NCBI GenBank assembly: GCA_903918375.1
Contig: CAIXED010000001.1
Location: 1-64,000, forward strand
DNA: 64,000 nucleotides
Source of the DNA: an uncultured Pseudomonadota bacterium
GTDB taxonomy: Bacteria > Pseudomonadota > Gammaproteobacteria > Methylococcales > Methylomonadaceae
Direction: 5' to 3'
Shown: positions 8,700 through 18,914 of the stretch, piece after piece
Layout: every line of letters starts with the position of its first letter
Numbering within the stretch: the stretch's first letter is position 1
Program-made: the position numbers and the translations under genes
The notes under the pieces: model-generated
Told to the model about the DNA's origin: nothing
Seen by the model: only the letters and a program-made list of their open reading frames with translations
The model's database searches: none

Positions 8700-9449
8700 A
8701 TGCGAATTTTTACCCCAAAACCACAGCAAATAATCTGCTTATTAAGCTTAGCTACTGGCTCGGCAATCGCGGCAGATAACAATGCAGTCAGCATCGACAA
8801 AAGCGCCGTCAAAGCGATTGAATTCAATTTGGCCGACGATAATCTCCAGCAATTTGGTTTTAAATTGTCTGCGAAAACCATGGCCGAGCGGGTCAAGGCT
8901 AATTTGACCGAATGGCATTATCCTTTTCAGGCGATCGATGGCGCTTATACGCACCGCTTACAAGCCCAATTAGGCAAAGTCAGTCATCAACAAACGCCGG
9001 TAGGCTTCTCTTTTACCAGCGGTAGCTCCGATCCACGTTCACCGGATTTTCAAAAAGCCGATGTGTTACCGATTACTTGCACACTCAGCAAAATTGGTGA
9101 TCAGAAACAAACCATCGAACAACATAGCAGTTTTGGTATTCATCAATTTAGTGACCAGCCAAGCGAGGCTAAGCTGAATGATAAATTGGTTGATCAAATC
9201 AGCACCGCTTGTTTCACTTTATTAGACGATTTACGTTTGCCAAGCGCGGCTGGTAACAATTTCGACAGTAAAACCTTTAAACCGACTTGGATGCCGGATA
9301 TAAAAATTGAAGTAAAACAAGTACCGGTCGTTAACAGCACTAACCTTGATGCTGGCGCTAAATCCGCTAACGAAGAAACTCGCAAAGAGATTATTATTCA
9401 CAATCAAGGTACGCCGCTGATTCTGAATTTTGGCCATGAGCGTCGCTGA
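8700..9449 (+). CDS. Secreted protein of unknown function next to the permease-kinase
   Basis: I do not recognise this 249-residue protein. It begins with a signal peptide (MRIFTPKPQQ, hydrophobic core, cleavage near SAIA-ADN), so it should be periplasmic. The mature part contains PITCTLSKIG and TACFTLL, giving two Cys that could form one disulfide, and it ends in a hydrophobic LILNFGHERR strand. AGAGGAA lies 8 nt before the ATG. It is 24 bp upstream of the hybrid kinase gene and divergent from the urea operon, so a role as an accessory to signal perception is possible but unproven. Confidence 0.75.
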   Translation: MRIFTPKPQQIICLLSLATGSAIAADNNAVSIDKSAVKAIEFNLADDNLQQFGFKLSAKTMAERVKANLTEWHYPFQAIDGAYTHRLQAQLGKVSHQQTPVGFSFTSGSSDPRSPDFQKADVLPITCTLSKIGDQKQTIEQHSSFGIHQFSDQPSEAKLNDKLVDQISTACFTLLDDLRLPSAAGNNFDSKTFKPTWMPDIKIEVKQVPVVNSTNLDAGAKSANEETRKEIIIHNQGTPLILNFGHERR

Positions 9450-9473
9450 TATAAATAGCTATTTAGGAGTATT

Positions 9474-12400
9474 GTGGAAGTCGGTCTTTATAAAAACATT
9501 GCCAAGGTTAGGCGTGATTACAATGCCTTGGTCGCTAATGAAACCCTAGAAGATTACGCCTTACGCTATGCGCCGCGTAGCTTTCGAAAATGGTCGGGAT
9601 TTCGGGTTGCCAATACAGCGTTTGGCTCGACCTCGTTTTTAGTATTAGAGGCGATTGGCGGCTTTTTATCGATAAATTACGGTTTTACCAATGCTTGTTG
9701 GGCGATTTTAATTGTCGGCGTGGTGATTTTTATCACCAGTCTGCCGATTAGTTATTACGCGGCTCGTAATCATATAGATATTGATCTGCTAACTCGTAGC
9801 GCTGGATTTGGTTACATCGGCTCCACCGTCACTTCTTTAATTTACGCTTCATTTACCTTTACCCTGTTTGCTTTAGAAGCCTCGATTATGTCGCTGGCTA
9901 TCGAGTTGTATTTTCATATACCGCTGGCGATTGCTCATGTTGTCAGTGCTGTCATTGTGGTGCCATTGGTGACTTTTGGGGTGACCACGATCAGTCGAAT
10001 GCAGTTGTGGACTCAGCCGATTTGGTTAGTATTGTTGATTGCGCCTTATGTCGCGGTGGTGATGCGCGAGCCTGATGCTTTGCTGACTTTAAACAGTTAT
10101 TTGTGGATTGCTAGCAGCGGCCAAGGTTTTGATTGGTTGCTGTTTGGTACCGCAACCACGATAGCTTTTTCGATGGTTGCACAGATTGGCGAACAAGTGG
10201 ATTTCTTGCGTTTCATGCCCGATCAAAAACCTGGCAAAGCTTGGCGCTGGTGGTTGGCGATGTTGTCGGCAGGGCCAGGCTGGATTGTGTTTGGGGTGAT
10301 TCGGCAAATTCTAGGGGCATTACTGGCGCATTTGGCGATTCGTCACGGCATTAGTCCTGAACACGCCCACGAACCAACGCAAATGTATTTGGTTGCCTAC
10401 AAACAATTGTTTGAAAATCCGCAATGGGCAATGGCTGCAACCACTTTGTTTGTGGTGTTAAGCCAGATCAAAATCAATGTTACCAATGCTTATGCCGGCT
10501 CTTTGGCATGGTCGAATTTCTTTTCACGAGTCACACACAGCCATCCTGGGCGAGTGGTTTGGTTGTTATTTAATGTCTTGATTGCCTTGTTGTTAATGGA
10601 GTTTGGCGTATTCGGGGCCTTGGAAAAAGTGCTAGGCTTGTTTTCGAATATGTCGATTGCATGGATTAGCGCGGTTGCCGCTGATTTGATGATTAATAAA
10701 CCGCTGGGATTAAGTCCCAAAAAAGTCGAGTTCAAACGCGCTTATTTAGCCGACTTAAATCCGGTGGGGATTATTGCCACCTTTAGCGCTTCGGTAGTGT
10801 CTATTTTGGCTTATTTAGGCTTGTTTGGTGAATATCCAAGAGCTTTTTCTGCGTTTATTGCCTTAATCGTCTCATTTATATTGGTACCTGCCATCGCTTA
10901 TTTTGGCGGTAAAAAATATTATATGGCGCGGGACGGTGAGCAAGCGTGCGATAAAACCTGCTCTATTTGTGAAAACAACTTTGAACATGAAGATTTAGCT
11001 CATTGTCCCGTATATGCTGGCAGCATTTGTTCCTTGTGTTGCACTCTGGATGCGCGTTGTTTAGATGCTTGTAAAACCGGATTTCGGTTTGATGATTATA
11101 TGCAAGCACTGGCGGAACGGTTTTTGCCAAAGCGGATGAGTTTGAATGCGCGTTTACGGATGTTGCGCTTTGCCTTGATGTTCGGCTTTTTGTCGGTGCT
11201 AACCGGAATTTTTATCAGCATTATTTATTATCAAGATTTACTATCGGTTCAGCACAATTTGGCCAGTTTTGATTTACTGGTGAATAACTTTCTCAAAATC
11301 TACGCATCATTATTGGTGTTTATTGGATTATGTACTTGGTGGCTAATTTTAAATGCCGAAAGTCGGCGAGTAGCTTTGGAAGAAACCTCCAAACAGACGC
11401 AATTGTTATTGCAGGAAATTGAGGAACATAAAAAAACCGACCAAAAACTCCAGCAAGCTATCCATATGGCCGATACTGCTAATCAGGCCAAAAGTCGTTT
11501 TTTAAGCAGTATGAGCCACGAAATTCGCTCGCCGTTGAATAGCATCATCGGCTATGCACACATCTTGCATCAAGACACCAGTATTCCTGAGCATCGGCAG
11601 CAAGCAGTGGAAACTATCCAGCGAAGTGGTGAACATTTAAGCTCTTTGATTGAAGATATTTTGGATATAGCACGCATTGAAGCACGTAAGTTTGAGCTGA
11701 AATATCAGGCGATTAATTTTTCCAATTTTATTGAATATTTGGTCAACACCTACAAAGAACAAGCAGAAGATAAGGGCTTGAATTTTAACTGTCACATTGC
11801 CAGCATCTTGCCGCAACGGGTGCGTGGCGATGAAAAACGTGTAGGGCAGATTTTGATTAATTTGTTAAGCAATGCGATTAAATTTACTACTCATGGTGAA
11901 ATCACGTTACGAATTAGTTATAGCGGTGGAGTGGCGACTTTTTATGTGATTGATACTGGCCGCGGGATTGATGAAAAACAGTTACAACAAGTATTTCAAC
12001 CGTTTACTCGTTTGAATACCTTGACCGGTAATGCGGTGGCAGGTAGCGGTCTGGGCTTAACCATCAGCAAGATTTTGACCGAGGTGATGGGCGGTGAGCT
12101 GACAGTGACTAGCCAATTGGGGCATGGCTCGACTTTTACTGTGCGTTTGTTATTGCCTAGTTTAGCCACCGAAACCGAGCAAAATAGCGAGTTGCCGGTA
12201 ATTGGTTATCAAGGTATGCGGCGGAAAATTTTGGTGGTTGATGATCAGCGAGACCATCGACAATTGTTGACTGCGATTCTGGAGCCTTTAGGTTTTCAGA
12301 TTAGCGAAGCCAGTTCGGGTGAATCTTGTTTGTTAAAAGTACAGCGTGAGAAACCTGATTTGATTTTGCTGGATATTTCCATGCCAGGCATTAGCGGTAT

Positions 12401-12839
12401 CGAAACCACAGCGGCTTTACGGCAGCAGAAATTGACCATGCCCATTTTAATTTTAAGCGCCAATGCTTATTCCAGTGATCGATTAGCGGCTTTAAATGCC
12501 GGTTGTAACGAGTTTCTGCCCAAGCCACTGAATGTCCGAGATTTGCTAGATAATTTAAAACAATATTTAGCCATAACTTGGTTATATCAAGCACCCATTG
12601 AGCCACAGATCAAGCCAGTTAAGGTGAATGCGATGGCAATTCCGCCAAGCGAATTGGTTCAGGTGTGTATTGATTATGTGCGGATTGGTGATTTATTAGC
12701 ATTAAAGAAAACCGTTGATACACTGAGCGTCAGTCATCCGCAATATGCTGGATTTTTCGCCAAACTGAAAAGCTTAGCGAATGAATTTAAAGTGGGTGAG
12801 ATACGCAAATTATTGAATATTAGTAAACAGGAGTCTTAG
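9474..12839 (+). CDS. Hybrid histidine kinase with NCS1-permease sensor and cysteine-rich linker
   Basis: This is a 1121-residue membrane sensor kinase. Residues 1-480 form a permease of the nucleobase/hydantoin (NCS1) type with about twelve hydrophobic helices (LTRSAGFGYIGS is the recognisable NCS1-like segment). Residues 492-533 hold nine Cys (492, 496, 499, 511, 519, 522, 523, 529, 533). Two more helices follow near 563-590 and 605-630, then a coiled coil. The kinase core has His682 in SHEIRSPL, the N-box at Asn800, DTGRGI at 827 and GSGLGL at 857. A receiver domain follows with Asp923/924, phospho-acceptor Asp967 and Lys1017, and then 85 helical residues. The start is GTG, supported by TAGGAG 5 nt upstream. 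It overlaps the response regulator gene by one base. Substrate-transport versus pure sensing cannot be decided; urea or a purine breakdown product is the likely cue from context. Confidence 0.85.
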   Translation: MEVGLYKNIAKVRRDYNALVANETLEDYALRYAPRSFRKWSGFRVANTAFGSTSFLVLEAIGGFLSINYGFTNACWAILIVGVVIFITSLPISYYAARNHIDIDLLTRSAGFGYIGSTVTSLIYASFTFTLFALEASIMSLAIELYFHIPLAIAHVVSAVIVVPLVTFGVTTISRMQLWTQPIWLVLLIAPYVAVVMREPDALLTLNSYLWIASSGQGFDWLLFGTATTIAFSMVAQIGEQVDFLRFMPDQKPGKAWRWWLAMLSAGPGWIVFGVIRQILGALLAHLAIRHGISPEHAHEPTQMYLVAYKQLFENPQWAMAATTLFVVLSQIKINVTNAYAGSLAWSNFFSRVTHSHPGRVVWLLFNVLIALLLMEFGVFGALEKVLGLFSNMSIAWISAVAADLMINKPLGLSPKKVEFKRAYLADLNPVGIIATFSASVVSILAYLGLFGEYPRAFSAFIALIVSFILVPAIAYFGGKKYYMARDGEQACDKTCSICENNFEHEDLAHCPVYAGSICSLCCTLDARCLDACKTGFRFDDYMQALAERFLPKRMSLNARLRMLRFALMFGFLSVLTGIFISIIYYQDLLSVQHNLASFDLLVNNFLKIYASLLVFIGLCTWWLILNAESRRVALEETSKQTQLLLQEIEEHKKTDQKLQQAIHMADTANQAKSRFLSSMSHEIRSPLNSIIGYAHILHQDTSIPEHRQQAVETIQRSGEHLSSLIEDILDIARIEARKFELKYQAINFSNFIEYLVNTYKEQAEDKGLNFNCHIASILPQRVRGDEKRVGQILINLLSNAIKFTTHGEITLRISYSGGVATFYVIDTGRGIDEKQLQQVFQPFTRLNTLTGNAVAGSGLGLTISKILTEVMGGELTVTSQLGHGSTFTVRLLLPSLATETEQNSELPVIGYQGMRRKILVVDDQRDHRQLLTAILEPLGFQISEASSGESCLLKVQREKPDLILLDISMPGISGIETTAALRQQKLTMPILILSANAYSSDRLAALNAGCNEFLPKPLNVRDLLDNLKQYLAITWLYQAPIEPQIKPVKVNAMAIPPSELVQVCIDYVRIGDLLALKKTVDTLSVSHPQYAGFFAKLKSLANEFKVGEIRKLLNISKQES

Positions 12840-13774
12840 TGAATCAGGCATTACCCGCTAACAATGGCACGGTGTTGATTGTTGATGACACGCCCGCCAA
12901 TTTGGCTTTGTTATCCGATACTTTGTCGGAAGCCGATTATCGAGTGTTAGTTGCAACCGATGGTTATTCGGCGATTGAGCAAATTAAATACATCAAACCG
13001 GATATTATTTTGCTGGATGTGATGATGCCAGGCATTGATGGTTTTGAAACCTGTAAACACTTAAAAGCCGATCCCGCCAGTGCTGAAATACCAGTGTTAT
13101 TTATGACCGGTTTAAGTGAGTTGGATGATTTATTACGCGGTTTTAGCGAAGGCGCTTTGGATTACATCGTTAAACCGATTCGTCCTGCTGAAGTATTAGC
13201 ACGAATCGAAGTGCATCTTAGCCAAACCCGTAATCGCTTACGCGCTGAGCGTTTATTGCAACATATCGATTTTGCGGTGATTTCTGTTAATGCTGAAGGT
13301 CGAATAGGTTGGTTAACCCCAGCCGCTGAACAATGGTTGCTGGAGTTTAATCAGCAACAAGCAGAGCCTGAATCGTTAGTTGCGGTACAGGATTTATTAC
13401 CGGCTAAAGTGCTGCAATGTTTCCAAAACTGGTTACAGCGTTTAGCTAAATTGGGTGGTGATGCTGCTGATTTTAAATTGGCTTCGGGGTTTAGTTTAAG
13501 CATTAGCCCGTGTGAACATGCCGATGAATATCTGTTGTTATTGCAGCGTGAGGATGCGGAATGGACGCCAGAAGTGCTGCGCGAAAAACTGAAACTGACT
13601 TTTCGCGAAGCGGAAATTTTGATGTGGATTTCCCGAGGTAAAACCAATAAGGAAATTGGCATGATTCTCGACACCAGTCCAAGAACCGTTAACAAGCATT
13701 TAGAACATATTTTCGAGAAGCTGGGGGTTTCGACTCGTGCAGCCGCGGTGGCGATGGTGTTGCAAAAAGCTTAA
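12839..13774 (+). CDS. Response regulator with LuxR-type DNA-binding domain
   Basis: This 311-residue transcription regulator is the likely partner of the permease-kinase. The receiver domain (about 11-125) has Asp16/Asp17, phospho-acceptor Asp60 in LLDVMMPG and Lys112 in VKPIRP. A middle region (about 140-240, AVISVNAEGRIGWLTPAAEQWL) looks PAS-like. The C-terminal LuxR helix-turn-helix (about 248-308) reads LTFREAEILMWISRGKTNKEI, with the turn MILDTSPRTVNKHLEHIF. The GTG start overlaps the kinase stop (TAGTG), and a GGAG lies 7 nt upstream. It probably controls the divergent urea operon, perhaps via the inverted repeat at 8603-8630. Confidence 0.9.
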   Translation: MNQALPANNGTVLIVDDTPANLALLSDTLSEADYRVLVATDGYSAIEQIKYIKPDIILLDVMMPGIDGFETCKHLKADPASAEIPVLFMTGLSELDDLLRGFSEGALDYIVKPIRPAEVLARIEVHLSQTRNRLRAERLLQHIDFAVISVNAEGRIGWLTPAAEQWLLEFNQQQAEPESLVAVQDLLPAKVLQCFQNWLQRLAKLGGDAADFKLASGFSLSISPCEHADEYLLLLQREDAEWTPEVLREKLKLTFREAEILMWISRGKTNKEIGMILDTSPRTVNKHLEHIFEKLGVSTRAAAVAMVLQKA

Positions 13775-13801
13775 GGAGAATAATGGAGGGTGTCGCGGAG
13801 A

Positions 13802-13834
13802 ATCTACCGAGCTGCCAAGCGCAGCTCAGTAGAT
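13802..13834. terminator. Long hairpin between convergent response regulator and rpiA
   Basis: ATCTAC-C-GAGCTGC (13802-13815) pairs with GCAGCTC-A-GTAGAT (13821-13834), giving 13 base pairs, one mismatch and a 5-nt loop. The position between convergent genes suggests transcription termination in both directions. No clear T-run follows on either strand, so intrinsic termination may be weak. Confidence 0.45.
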
Positions 13835-13843
13835 AGCAAAAGC

Positions 13844-14503
13844 TTAGTAAGTGATAACTTCTGAGCCTTTGCCCACTAACACAACATCTGCGCCGCGCAA
13901 TGCGAACAAGCCGTTGGTGACAACGCCTGGGATGTTGTTGATGATTTTTTCCAATTCAACTGGATCAAGGATGCTCAAGTTGTGAACGTCCAAAATTTCG
14001 CAGTGGTTGTCGGTGATGTAGTTTTGGCGCAATTCAGGTTGGCCGCCCAATTTCACCAATTCTCTAGCAACAAAGCTACGTGCTAATGGTAATACTTCAA
14101 CCGGTAATGGGAATTTGCCCATCACGTCTACGCATTTGCTGGAATCAACGATACAAACGAATTTTTTGCTGGCACCAGCGATGATTTTTTCGCGGGTTAA
14201 TGCACCGCCACCGCCTTTCAACATTTTTTTGTGTGGAGTGACTTCGTCAGCGCCATCAACATAAATTTCCAAATCGCCGGTTTGGTTTAATTCCAAAACA
14301 GGGATGCCGATTCTTTGTAAATGTTCGGTGGTTTTGATTGAGCTAGAAACTGCGCCTTCGATGTCGTGTTTAAAATCGCAGTCGGCTAATAAATCAATCA
14401 AGTGAGTCACGGTAGAGCCGGTGCCCATACCGATGATTGGCGTGTTCTTTAAATAAGGCAATGCTGCTTGAGCAACTTGTCTTTTTAATTCGTCTTGAGT
14501 CAT
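13844..14503 (-). CDS. rpiA: Ribose-5-phosphate isomerase A
   Basis: RpiA interconverts ribose-5-phosphate and ribulose-5-phosphate in the non-oxidative pentose phosphate pathway. The family motifs are present: GMGTGSTV near the N-terminus, YVDGADEV (substrate-binding DGADE) and [13 protein letters not shown] chose the ATG at 14503 (MTQDELKRQ), giving 219 residues, the usual length; an upstream in-frame ATG would add 13 unconserved residues. AGGA lies upstream of the chosen start. The gene is divergent from ilvA. Confidence 0.96.
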   Translation of the reverse strand: MTQDELKRQVAQAALPYLKNTPIIGMGTGSTVTHLIDLLADCDFKHDIEGAVSSSIKTTEHLQRIGIPVLELNQTGDLEIYVDGADEVTPHKKMLKGGGGALTREKIIAGASKKFVCIVDSSKCVDVMGKFPLPVEVLPLARSFVARELVKLGGQPELRQNYITDNHCEILDVHNLSILDPVELEKIINNIPGVVTNGLFALRGADVVLVGKGSEVITY

Positions 14504-14610
14504 GGTGGATAGTCCTGAGGTTTTCTTGAATAAATCTGACACGGCTACGATCCTGTCATTGTGTGGGATAATAACCGATAAAAGCCGATTTCTCAGCAGT
14601 TTTTAGGACA

Positions 14611-16137
14611 ATGACACAGAACTACATCGAAAAGATATTGCGGGCAAAAGTTTATGACGTTGCCGAACAAACGCCGCTGGATTTCGCGCCGACGCTCTCT
14701 GAGCGCCTGAATAATAAGGTCTATTTAAAACGCGAAGACTTACAACCAGTATTTTCATTCAAATTGCGCGGGGCCTATAACAAGATGGCCTCGCTGACCG
14801 CCGAACAAGCGGCTGCGGGCGTGATTGCTGCCTCGGCTGGCAACCATGCTCAAGGCGTGGCGCTGGCGGCTAAAAAGCTGGGGATTAAGGCATTAATCGT
14901 GATGCCAAAAACCACCCCAGAAATCAAAATCAAATCCGTTAAAGCCCGTGGTGCCAAAATCGTTTTGCATGGCGATTCTTATGATGATGCTTACAGCCAC
15001 GCGAAAGAATTAGTTGCCGAAAAAGGCATGACCTTTATTCATCCTTACGACGATCCCGATGTGATTGCCGGCCAAGGCACGGTTGGCATGGAGATTCTGC
15101 GTCAACACAATGGCGATATTCACGCGATTTTTGTCCCCGTCGGCGGTGGTGGTTTAGTGGCGGGTGTGGCGGCTTATGTGAAGTTCGTTCGTCCTGAAAT
15201 TAAAGTCATCGCAGTTGAGCCGGATGATGCCGATTGCTTGAATCAGGCTTTAAAAGCCGGTAGCCGAGTGATTTTGGATCAAGTGGGTTTGTTTGCCGAT
15301 GGCGTGGCGGTTAAACAAGTCGGTGAAGAACCATTTCGCATCGCGCAAATGTATGTCGATGAAGTGATTACCGTTAGCACCGATGAAATCTGTGCAGCAA
15401 TTAAAGATATTTTTGACGATACCCGTTCGGTGGCTGAACCGGCTGGTGCTTTGTCGGTTGCTGGTTTAAAACGCTATGCAGAACAATATGGCCTAAGCAA
15501 TCAAACTTTGGTGGCGATTGATAGCGGCGCTAACATCAATTTTGATCGTTTGCGTTATGTTGCTGAACGAACTTTGGTTGGCGAGCATCGAGAAATTTTG
15601 TTGGCGGTGACGATTCCAGAAGAGCCGGGTAGCTTCCTCAAATTCTGCAAAAACCTAGGTAAACGTAGCATTACCGAATTCAATTACCGCTATTTTGATA
15701 GTCATAACGCCCAAGTCTTTGTTGGTATTACCAGCAGTGGTGCCGAGTCTGATCGTCATCAGTTAATTGAGCAGTTGGTGGAAGAAGGTTTCGCAGTGAC
15801 TGACATGACTAACAACGAGATGGCGAAAGATCATGTCCGACATATGGTCGGCGGTCATGCACCAGAGCAATTGCATGAAGTGGTGTATAGCTTGCAATTT
15901 CCAGAGCGGCCAGGTGCGTTGTTGAAGTTTTTAATGTCCTTGGGTAGTCAATGGAATATCAGTTTGTTTCATTATCGCAATCATGGCGCGGCGTTTGGTA
16001 AGGTGTTGATTGGTTTGCAAATTAGCGACGCGCAACGCCCAGCGTTTGAACATTGCTTGGCCTTGTTAGGCTTGGTTTACGAACAGCAAACCAGCAATCC
16101 TGCTTACCGTTTGTTTGTTGGCGGCTCCGCGCAATAG
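14611..16137 (+). CDS. ilvA: Threonine dehydratase, biosynthetic
   Basis: IlvA converts threonine to 2-oxobutanoate, the first step of isoleucine synthesis, using pyridoxal phosphate. The 508-residue length fits the long biosynthetic form. Lys51 in SFKLRGAYN is the PLP lysine, and PVGGGGLVAGV is the phosphate-binding glycine loop. Two C-terminal ACT-like regulatory domains (about 325-405 and 420-505, beginning EILLAVTIPEEPGSF and EVVYSLQFPERPGAL) provide isoleucine feedback inhibition. It lies 8 bp upstream of waaA, so the two are probably co-transcribed. Confidence 0.97.
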   Translation: MTQNYIEKILRAKVYDVAEQTPLDFAPTLSERLNNKVYLKREDLQPVFSFKLRGAYNKMASLTAEQAAAGVIAASAGNHAQGVALAAKKLGIKALIVMPKTTPEIKIKSVKARGAKIVLHGDSYDDAYSHAKELVAEKGMTFIHPYDDPDVIAGQGTVGMEILRQHNGDIHAIFVPVGGGGLVAGVAAYVKFVRPEIKVIAVEPDDADCLNQALKAGSRVILDQVGLFADGVAVKQVGEEPFRIAQMYVDEVITVSTDEICAAIKDIFDDTRSVAEPAGALSVAGLKRYAEQYGLSNQTLVAIDSGANINFDRLRYVAERTLVGEHREILLAVTIPEEPGSFLKFCKNLGKRSITEFNYRYFDSHNAQVFVGITSSGAESDRHQLIEQLVEEGFAVTDMTNNEMAKDHVRHMVGGHAPEQLHEVVYSLQFPERPGALLKFLMSLGSQWNISLFHYRNHGAAFGKVLIGLQISDAQRPAFEHCLALLGLVYEQQTSNPAYRLFVGGSAQ

Positions 16138-16145
16138 TGCTTGTG

Positions 16146-17411
16146 ATGCGTCAACTTTACACCTTGATTTTTAGTGCTTTAACCCCGTTGATTTTGCTGC
16201 GCTTGTATTGGCGCGGCATCAAAGCGCCGTTGTATCGTCAGCGTTGGCAGGAGCGATTGGGTTTTTATCGCACTGCACCGAGTCAGAATGTGGTGTGGTT
16301 TCATGCCGTATCTGTCGGTGAGGCGGAAGCGGCGTTTCCATTGATTAAACTAATGCAAAGCCAGCATCCGACTCAGCGCTTTTTAGTCACTACCACGACG
16401 CCAACCGGTTCGGCGCGAGTGCAAGCGGTGTTGGCGGATAGCGTTGAGCATGTTTATCTACCTTACGATTTGCCGGTGATCGTTGCGCGGTTTTTGCGGC
16501 ATTTTCAGCCGAAAATTGCTGTGATTATGGAAAAGGAAGTTTGGCCAAATTTGTTTGCCGCTTGCGCTGCAGAGCAAATTCCCTTGTATGTGATTAACGC
16601 CCGTTTATCGGCAAAATCAGCCAAAGCCTATAAAAAAATCCCCGCTTTAATCAAACCGGCTTTGGCTTGCATTCAGCAAATCGCTACCCAAACCGAAGAT
16701 GACCAACAGCGCTTTATCGACATCGGTGCCAGTGCTCAACAAGTCGCTGTGCTAGGTAATATCAAGTTTGATTTAAGCATTGAGCAAGCGACGATAGATG
16801 CCGGTTTAGCCTTGAAGCAAAACAACTTTGCTGGGCGCTTTGTTTGGATTATTGCTAGCACTCACCAAGGCGAAGAAGAGATTTTGCTGGCGCTGTATCC
16901 AGCGTTAAAAGCCCAGATTAAAAACTTGTTGTTGGTGATTGCCCCTAGACATCCTGAGCGGTTTGAAGCGGTGAAAAAACTTGCTGAAAAACAGGGTTTA
17001 TCAGTGGTGATGCGTAGCGAAAATTGTTTAGTTGATGATGGCTGTGATGTTTATGTTGCCGATAGCATTGGTGAATTAAAAATGCTCTATGCCGCAGCTG
17101 ATTTGGCGTTTGTTGGTGGCAGTTTGGTTGCAGTTGGTGGGCATAATGTTTTAGAACCTGCGGCGGTGGGCGTGCCAGTGTTGTTTGGGCCGCAGATGTT
17201 TAATTTTCAGGAAATTGCCGAGCAAATGTTAAAGGCTGGCGCGGCAGAGCAGTGTGATGATGATTTGGCGATTGCCAAAGCAGTGTTGCACATTCATGAA
17301 GAGCTATCGTTTCGACAAAGCCTAAGTAGCAATGCCAAGCGCTTTGTCGAACAAAATCAAGGTGCTACGGCGCGGGTTGCGGCTTTGCTGGCGCAATCTT
17401 TGGATGCGTAG
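16146..17411 (+). CDS. waaA: 3-deoxy-D-manno-octulosonic acid (Kdo) transferase
   Basis: WaaA (KdtA) adds Kdo to lipid IVA in lipopolysaccharide assembly at the inner membrane. The ATG at 16146 gives 421 residues, the family length, beginning with an N-terminal anchor ([24 protein letters not shown]). The domain motifs [44 protein letters not shown] and the C-terminal [18 protein letters not shown] are all characteristic. Glu in VGEAEA is the catalytic position. The reading frame extends upstream into ilvA, but that portion has no family similarity. Confidence 0.96.
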   Translation: MRQLYTLIFSALTPLILLRLYWRGIKAPLYRQRWQERLGFYRTAPSQNVVWFHAVSVGEAEAAFPLIKLMQSQHPTQRFLVTTTTPTGSARVQAVLADSVEHVYLPYDLPVIVARFLRHFQPKIAVIMEKEVWPNLFAACAAEQIPLYVINARLSAKSAKAYKKIPALIKPALACIQQIATQTEDDQQRFIDIGASAQQVAVLGNIKFDLSIEQATIDAGLALKQNNFAGRFVWIIASTHQGEEEILLALYPALKAQIKNLLLVIAPRHPERFEAVKKLAEKQGLSVVMRSENCLVDDGCDVYVADSIGELKMLYAAADLAFVGGSLVAVGGHNVLEPAAVGVPVLFGPQMFNFQEIAEQMLKAGAAEQCDDDLAIAKAVLHIHEELSFRQSLSSNAKRFVEQNQGATARVAALLAQSLDA

Positions 17412-17458
17412 TTTATAATTTTGTCTGTTTTTTTAATCGTTTAAGGTGTAAAGCACTT

Positions 17459-18673
17459 ATGTCGGAAATCAAAAAAGTAGTATTGGCCTATTCAGGCGGT
17501 CTGGATACATCGGTCATTTTGAAATGGTTACAAGATGTTTATGACTGTGAAGTGGTGACATTTACCGCTGATGTCGGTCAAGGTGAAGAGTTGGAGCCTG
17601 CTAGAGCGAAAGCCACCGCAGCTGGTATCAAAGAAATTTATATTGATGATTTGCGTGAAGAATTTGCCCGCGACTTTATCTTCCCAATGTTCCGCGCTAA
17701 CACCATTTACGAAGGCGAATATTTATTGGGCACCTCAATTGCCCGTCCTTTAATCGCCAAACGCTTGATTGAAATTGCCAACGAAACCGGCGCTGATGCG
17801 ATTTCGCACGGTGCAACCGGTAAAGGTAACGACCAAGTGCGTTTTGAATTAGGCGCTTATGCTTTGCGCCCTGATATTAAAGTCATCGCGCCTTGGCGTG
17901 AGTGGGATTTGAACTCCAGACAAAAACTGCTCGATTATGCTGAGAAGCATGGCATTTCTGTCGAAATGAAAAAAGGTAAAACCTCGCCTTATTCAATGGA
18001 CGCCAACTCGTTGCACATTTCTTACGAAGGCCGCATTTTGGAAAATCCTTGGACAGAGCCAGAAGAAGATATGTGGCGCTGGACAGTATCACCAGAAAAC
18101 GCACCAGACCAAGCGACTTACATCGAATTGACTTACAAAAACGGTGACATCGTGGCGATTGATGATGTGCCACACACACCGCATCAAGTCATGGAAAAAT
18201 TGAACAAAGTCGCTGGCGCTAACGGTATCGGTCGTTTGGACATTGTTGAAAACCGTTATGTCGGCATGAAGTCCAGAGGTTGCTACGAAACCCCAGCCGG
18301 TACTGTGATGTTAAAAGGTCATAGAGCGATTGAGTCTTTGACTTTAGATCGTGAAGTAGCGCATTTAAAAGATGAATTAATGCCTCGCTATGCGTCATTG
18401 ATTTACAACGGCTACTGGTGGAGCCCAGAGCGTGAAATGTTGCAAACCATGATCGACGCTTCACAGGTCAATGTAAACGGTAAAGTCCGTTTGAAATTGT
18501 ACAAAGGCAATGTAATTGTTGTGGGTCGTGAGTCAGCTGATAACAGCTTGTTCGACGAAAACATCGCCACTTTTGAAGAAGACGGCGGTGCTTACAACCA
18601 AAAAGACGCAGAAGGCTTTATTAAGTTAAACGCTTTGCGGATGCGGATTGCAGCGAAAAAGCGTATTAAGTAA
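17459..18673 (+). CDS. argG: Argininosuccinate synthase
   Basis: ArgG joins citrulline and aspartate with ATP in arginine synthesis. The 404-residue protein carries the ATP-binding [10 protein letters not shown] loop at the N-terminus, [11 protein letters not shown], the GTSIARPL and [15 protein letters not shown] motifs and [17 protein letters not shown] lies before the ATG. The gene is followed within 8 bp by a strong intrinsic terminator, which marks the end of the ilvA-waaA-argG group. Confidence 0.98.
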   Translation: MSEIKKVVLAYSGGLDTSVILKWLQDVYDCEVVTFTADVGQGEELEPARAKATAAGIKEIYIDDLREEFARDFIFPMFRANTIYEGEYLLGTSIARPLIAKRLIEIANETGADAISHGATGKGNDQVRFELGAYALRPDIKVIAPWREWDLNSRQKLLDYAEKHGISVEMKKGKTSPYSMDANSLHISYEGRILENPWTEPEEDMWRWTVSPENAPDQATYIELTYKNGDIVAIDDVPHTPHQVMEKLNKVAGANGIGRLDIVENRYVGMKSRGCYETPAGTVMLKGHRAIESLTLDREVAHLKDELMPRYASLIYNGYWWSPEREMLQTMIDASQVNVNGKVRLKLYKGNVIVVGRESADNSLFDENIATFEEDGGAYNQKDAEGFIKLNALRMRIAAKKRIK

Positions 18674-18680
18674 AGGATTG

Positions 18681-18713
18681 AAACCTGCCGTCATAACAAT
18701 GACGGCAGGTTTT
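18681..18713 (+). terminator. Intrinsic terminator of argG
   Basis: A perfect 14-bp stem (18681-18694 with 18699-18712, arms beginning AAACCTGCCG) closes a 4-nt AACA loop and ends in TTTT on the plus strand. It is 7 bp beyond the argG stop. Confidence 0.9.
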
Positions 18714-18914
18714 CTTGAAAATGATTTAATTTTTGCAGGAGTTGGGCAATTGCTCTTGCCCCTATTTCTCAGTCAAATAAGCTTCAGCCTAATTTACAAT
18801 GAAGCCTCTTACAACTCGATTATTCAAAAACCTAGTTTGCTTGACGAGTTAGAAACCGCTCACCATCTCTGTGATTATAGCTTTCCATAGACACATCCTT
18901 GGGTAAATGGCGTC

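Noticed and set aside
16053-16145. Upstream extension of the Kdo transferase frame into ilvA
   Set aside because: The extra 31 residues have no family similarity and overlap a well-conserved ilvA C-terminus; the ATG at 16146 gives the standard length.
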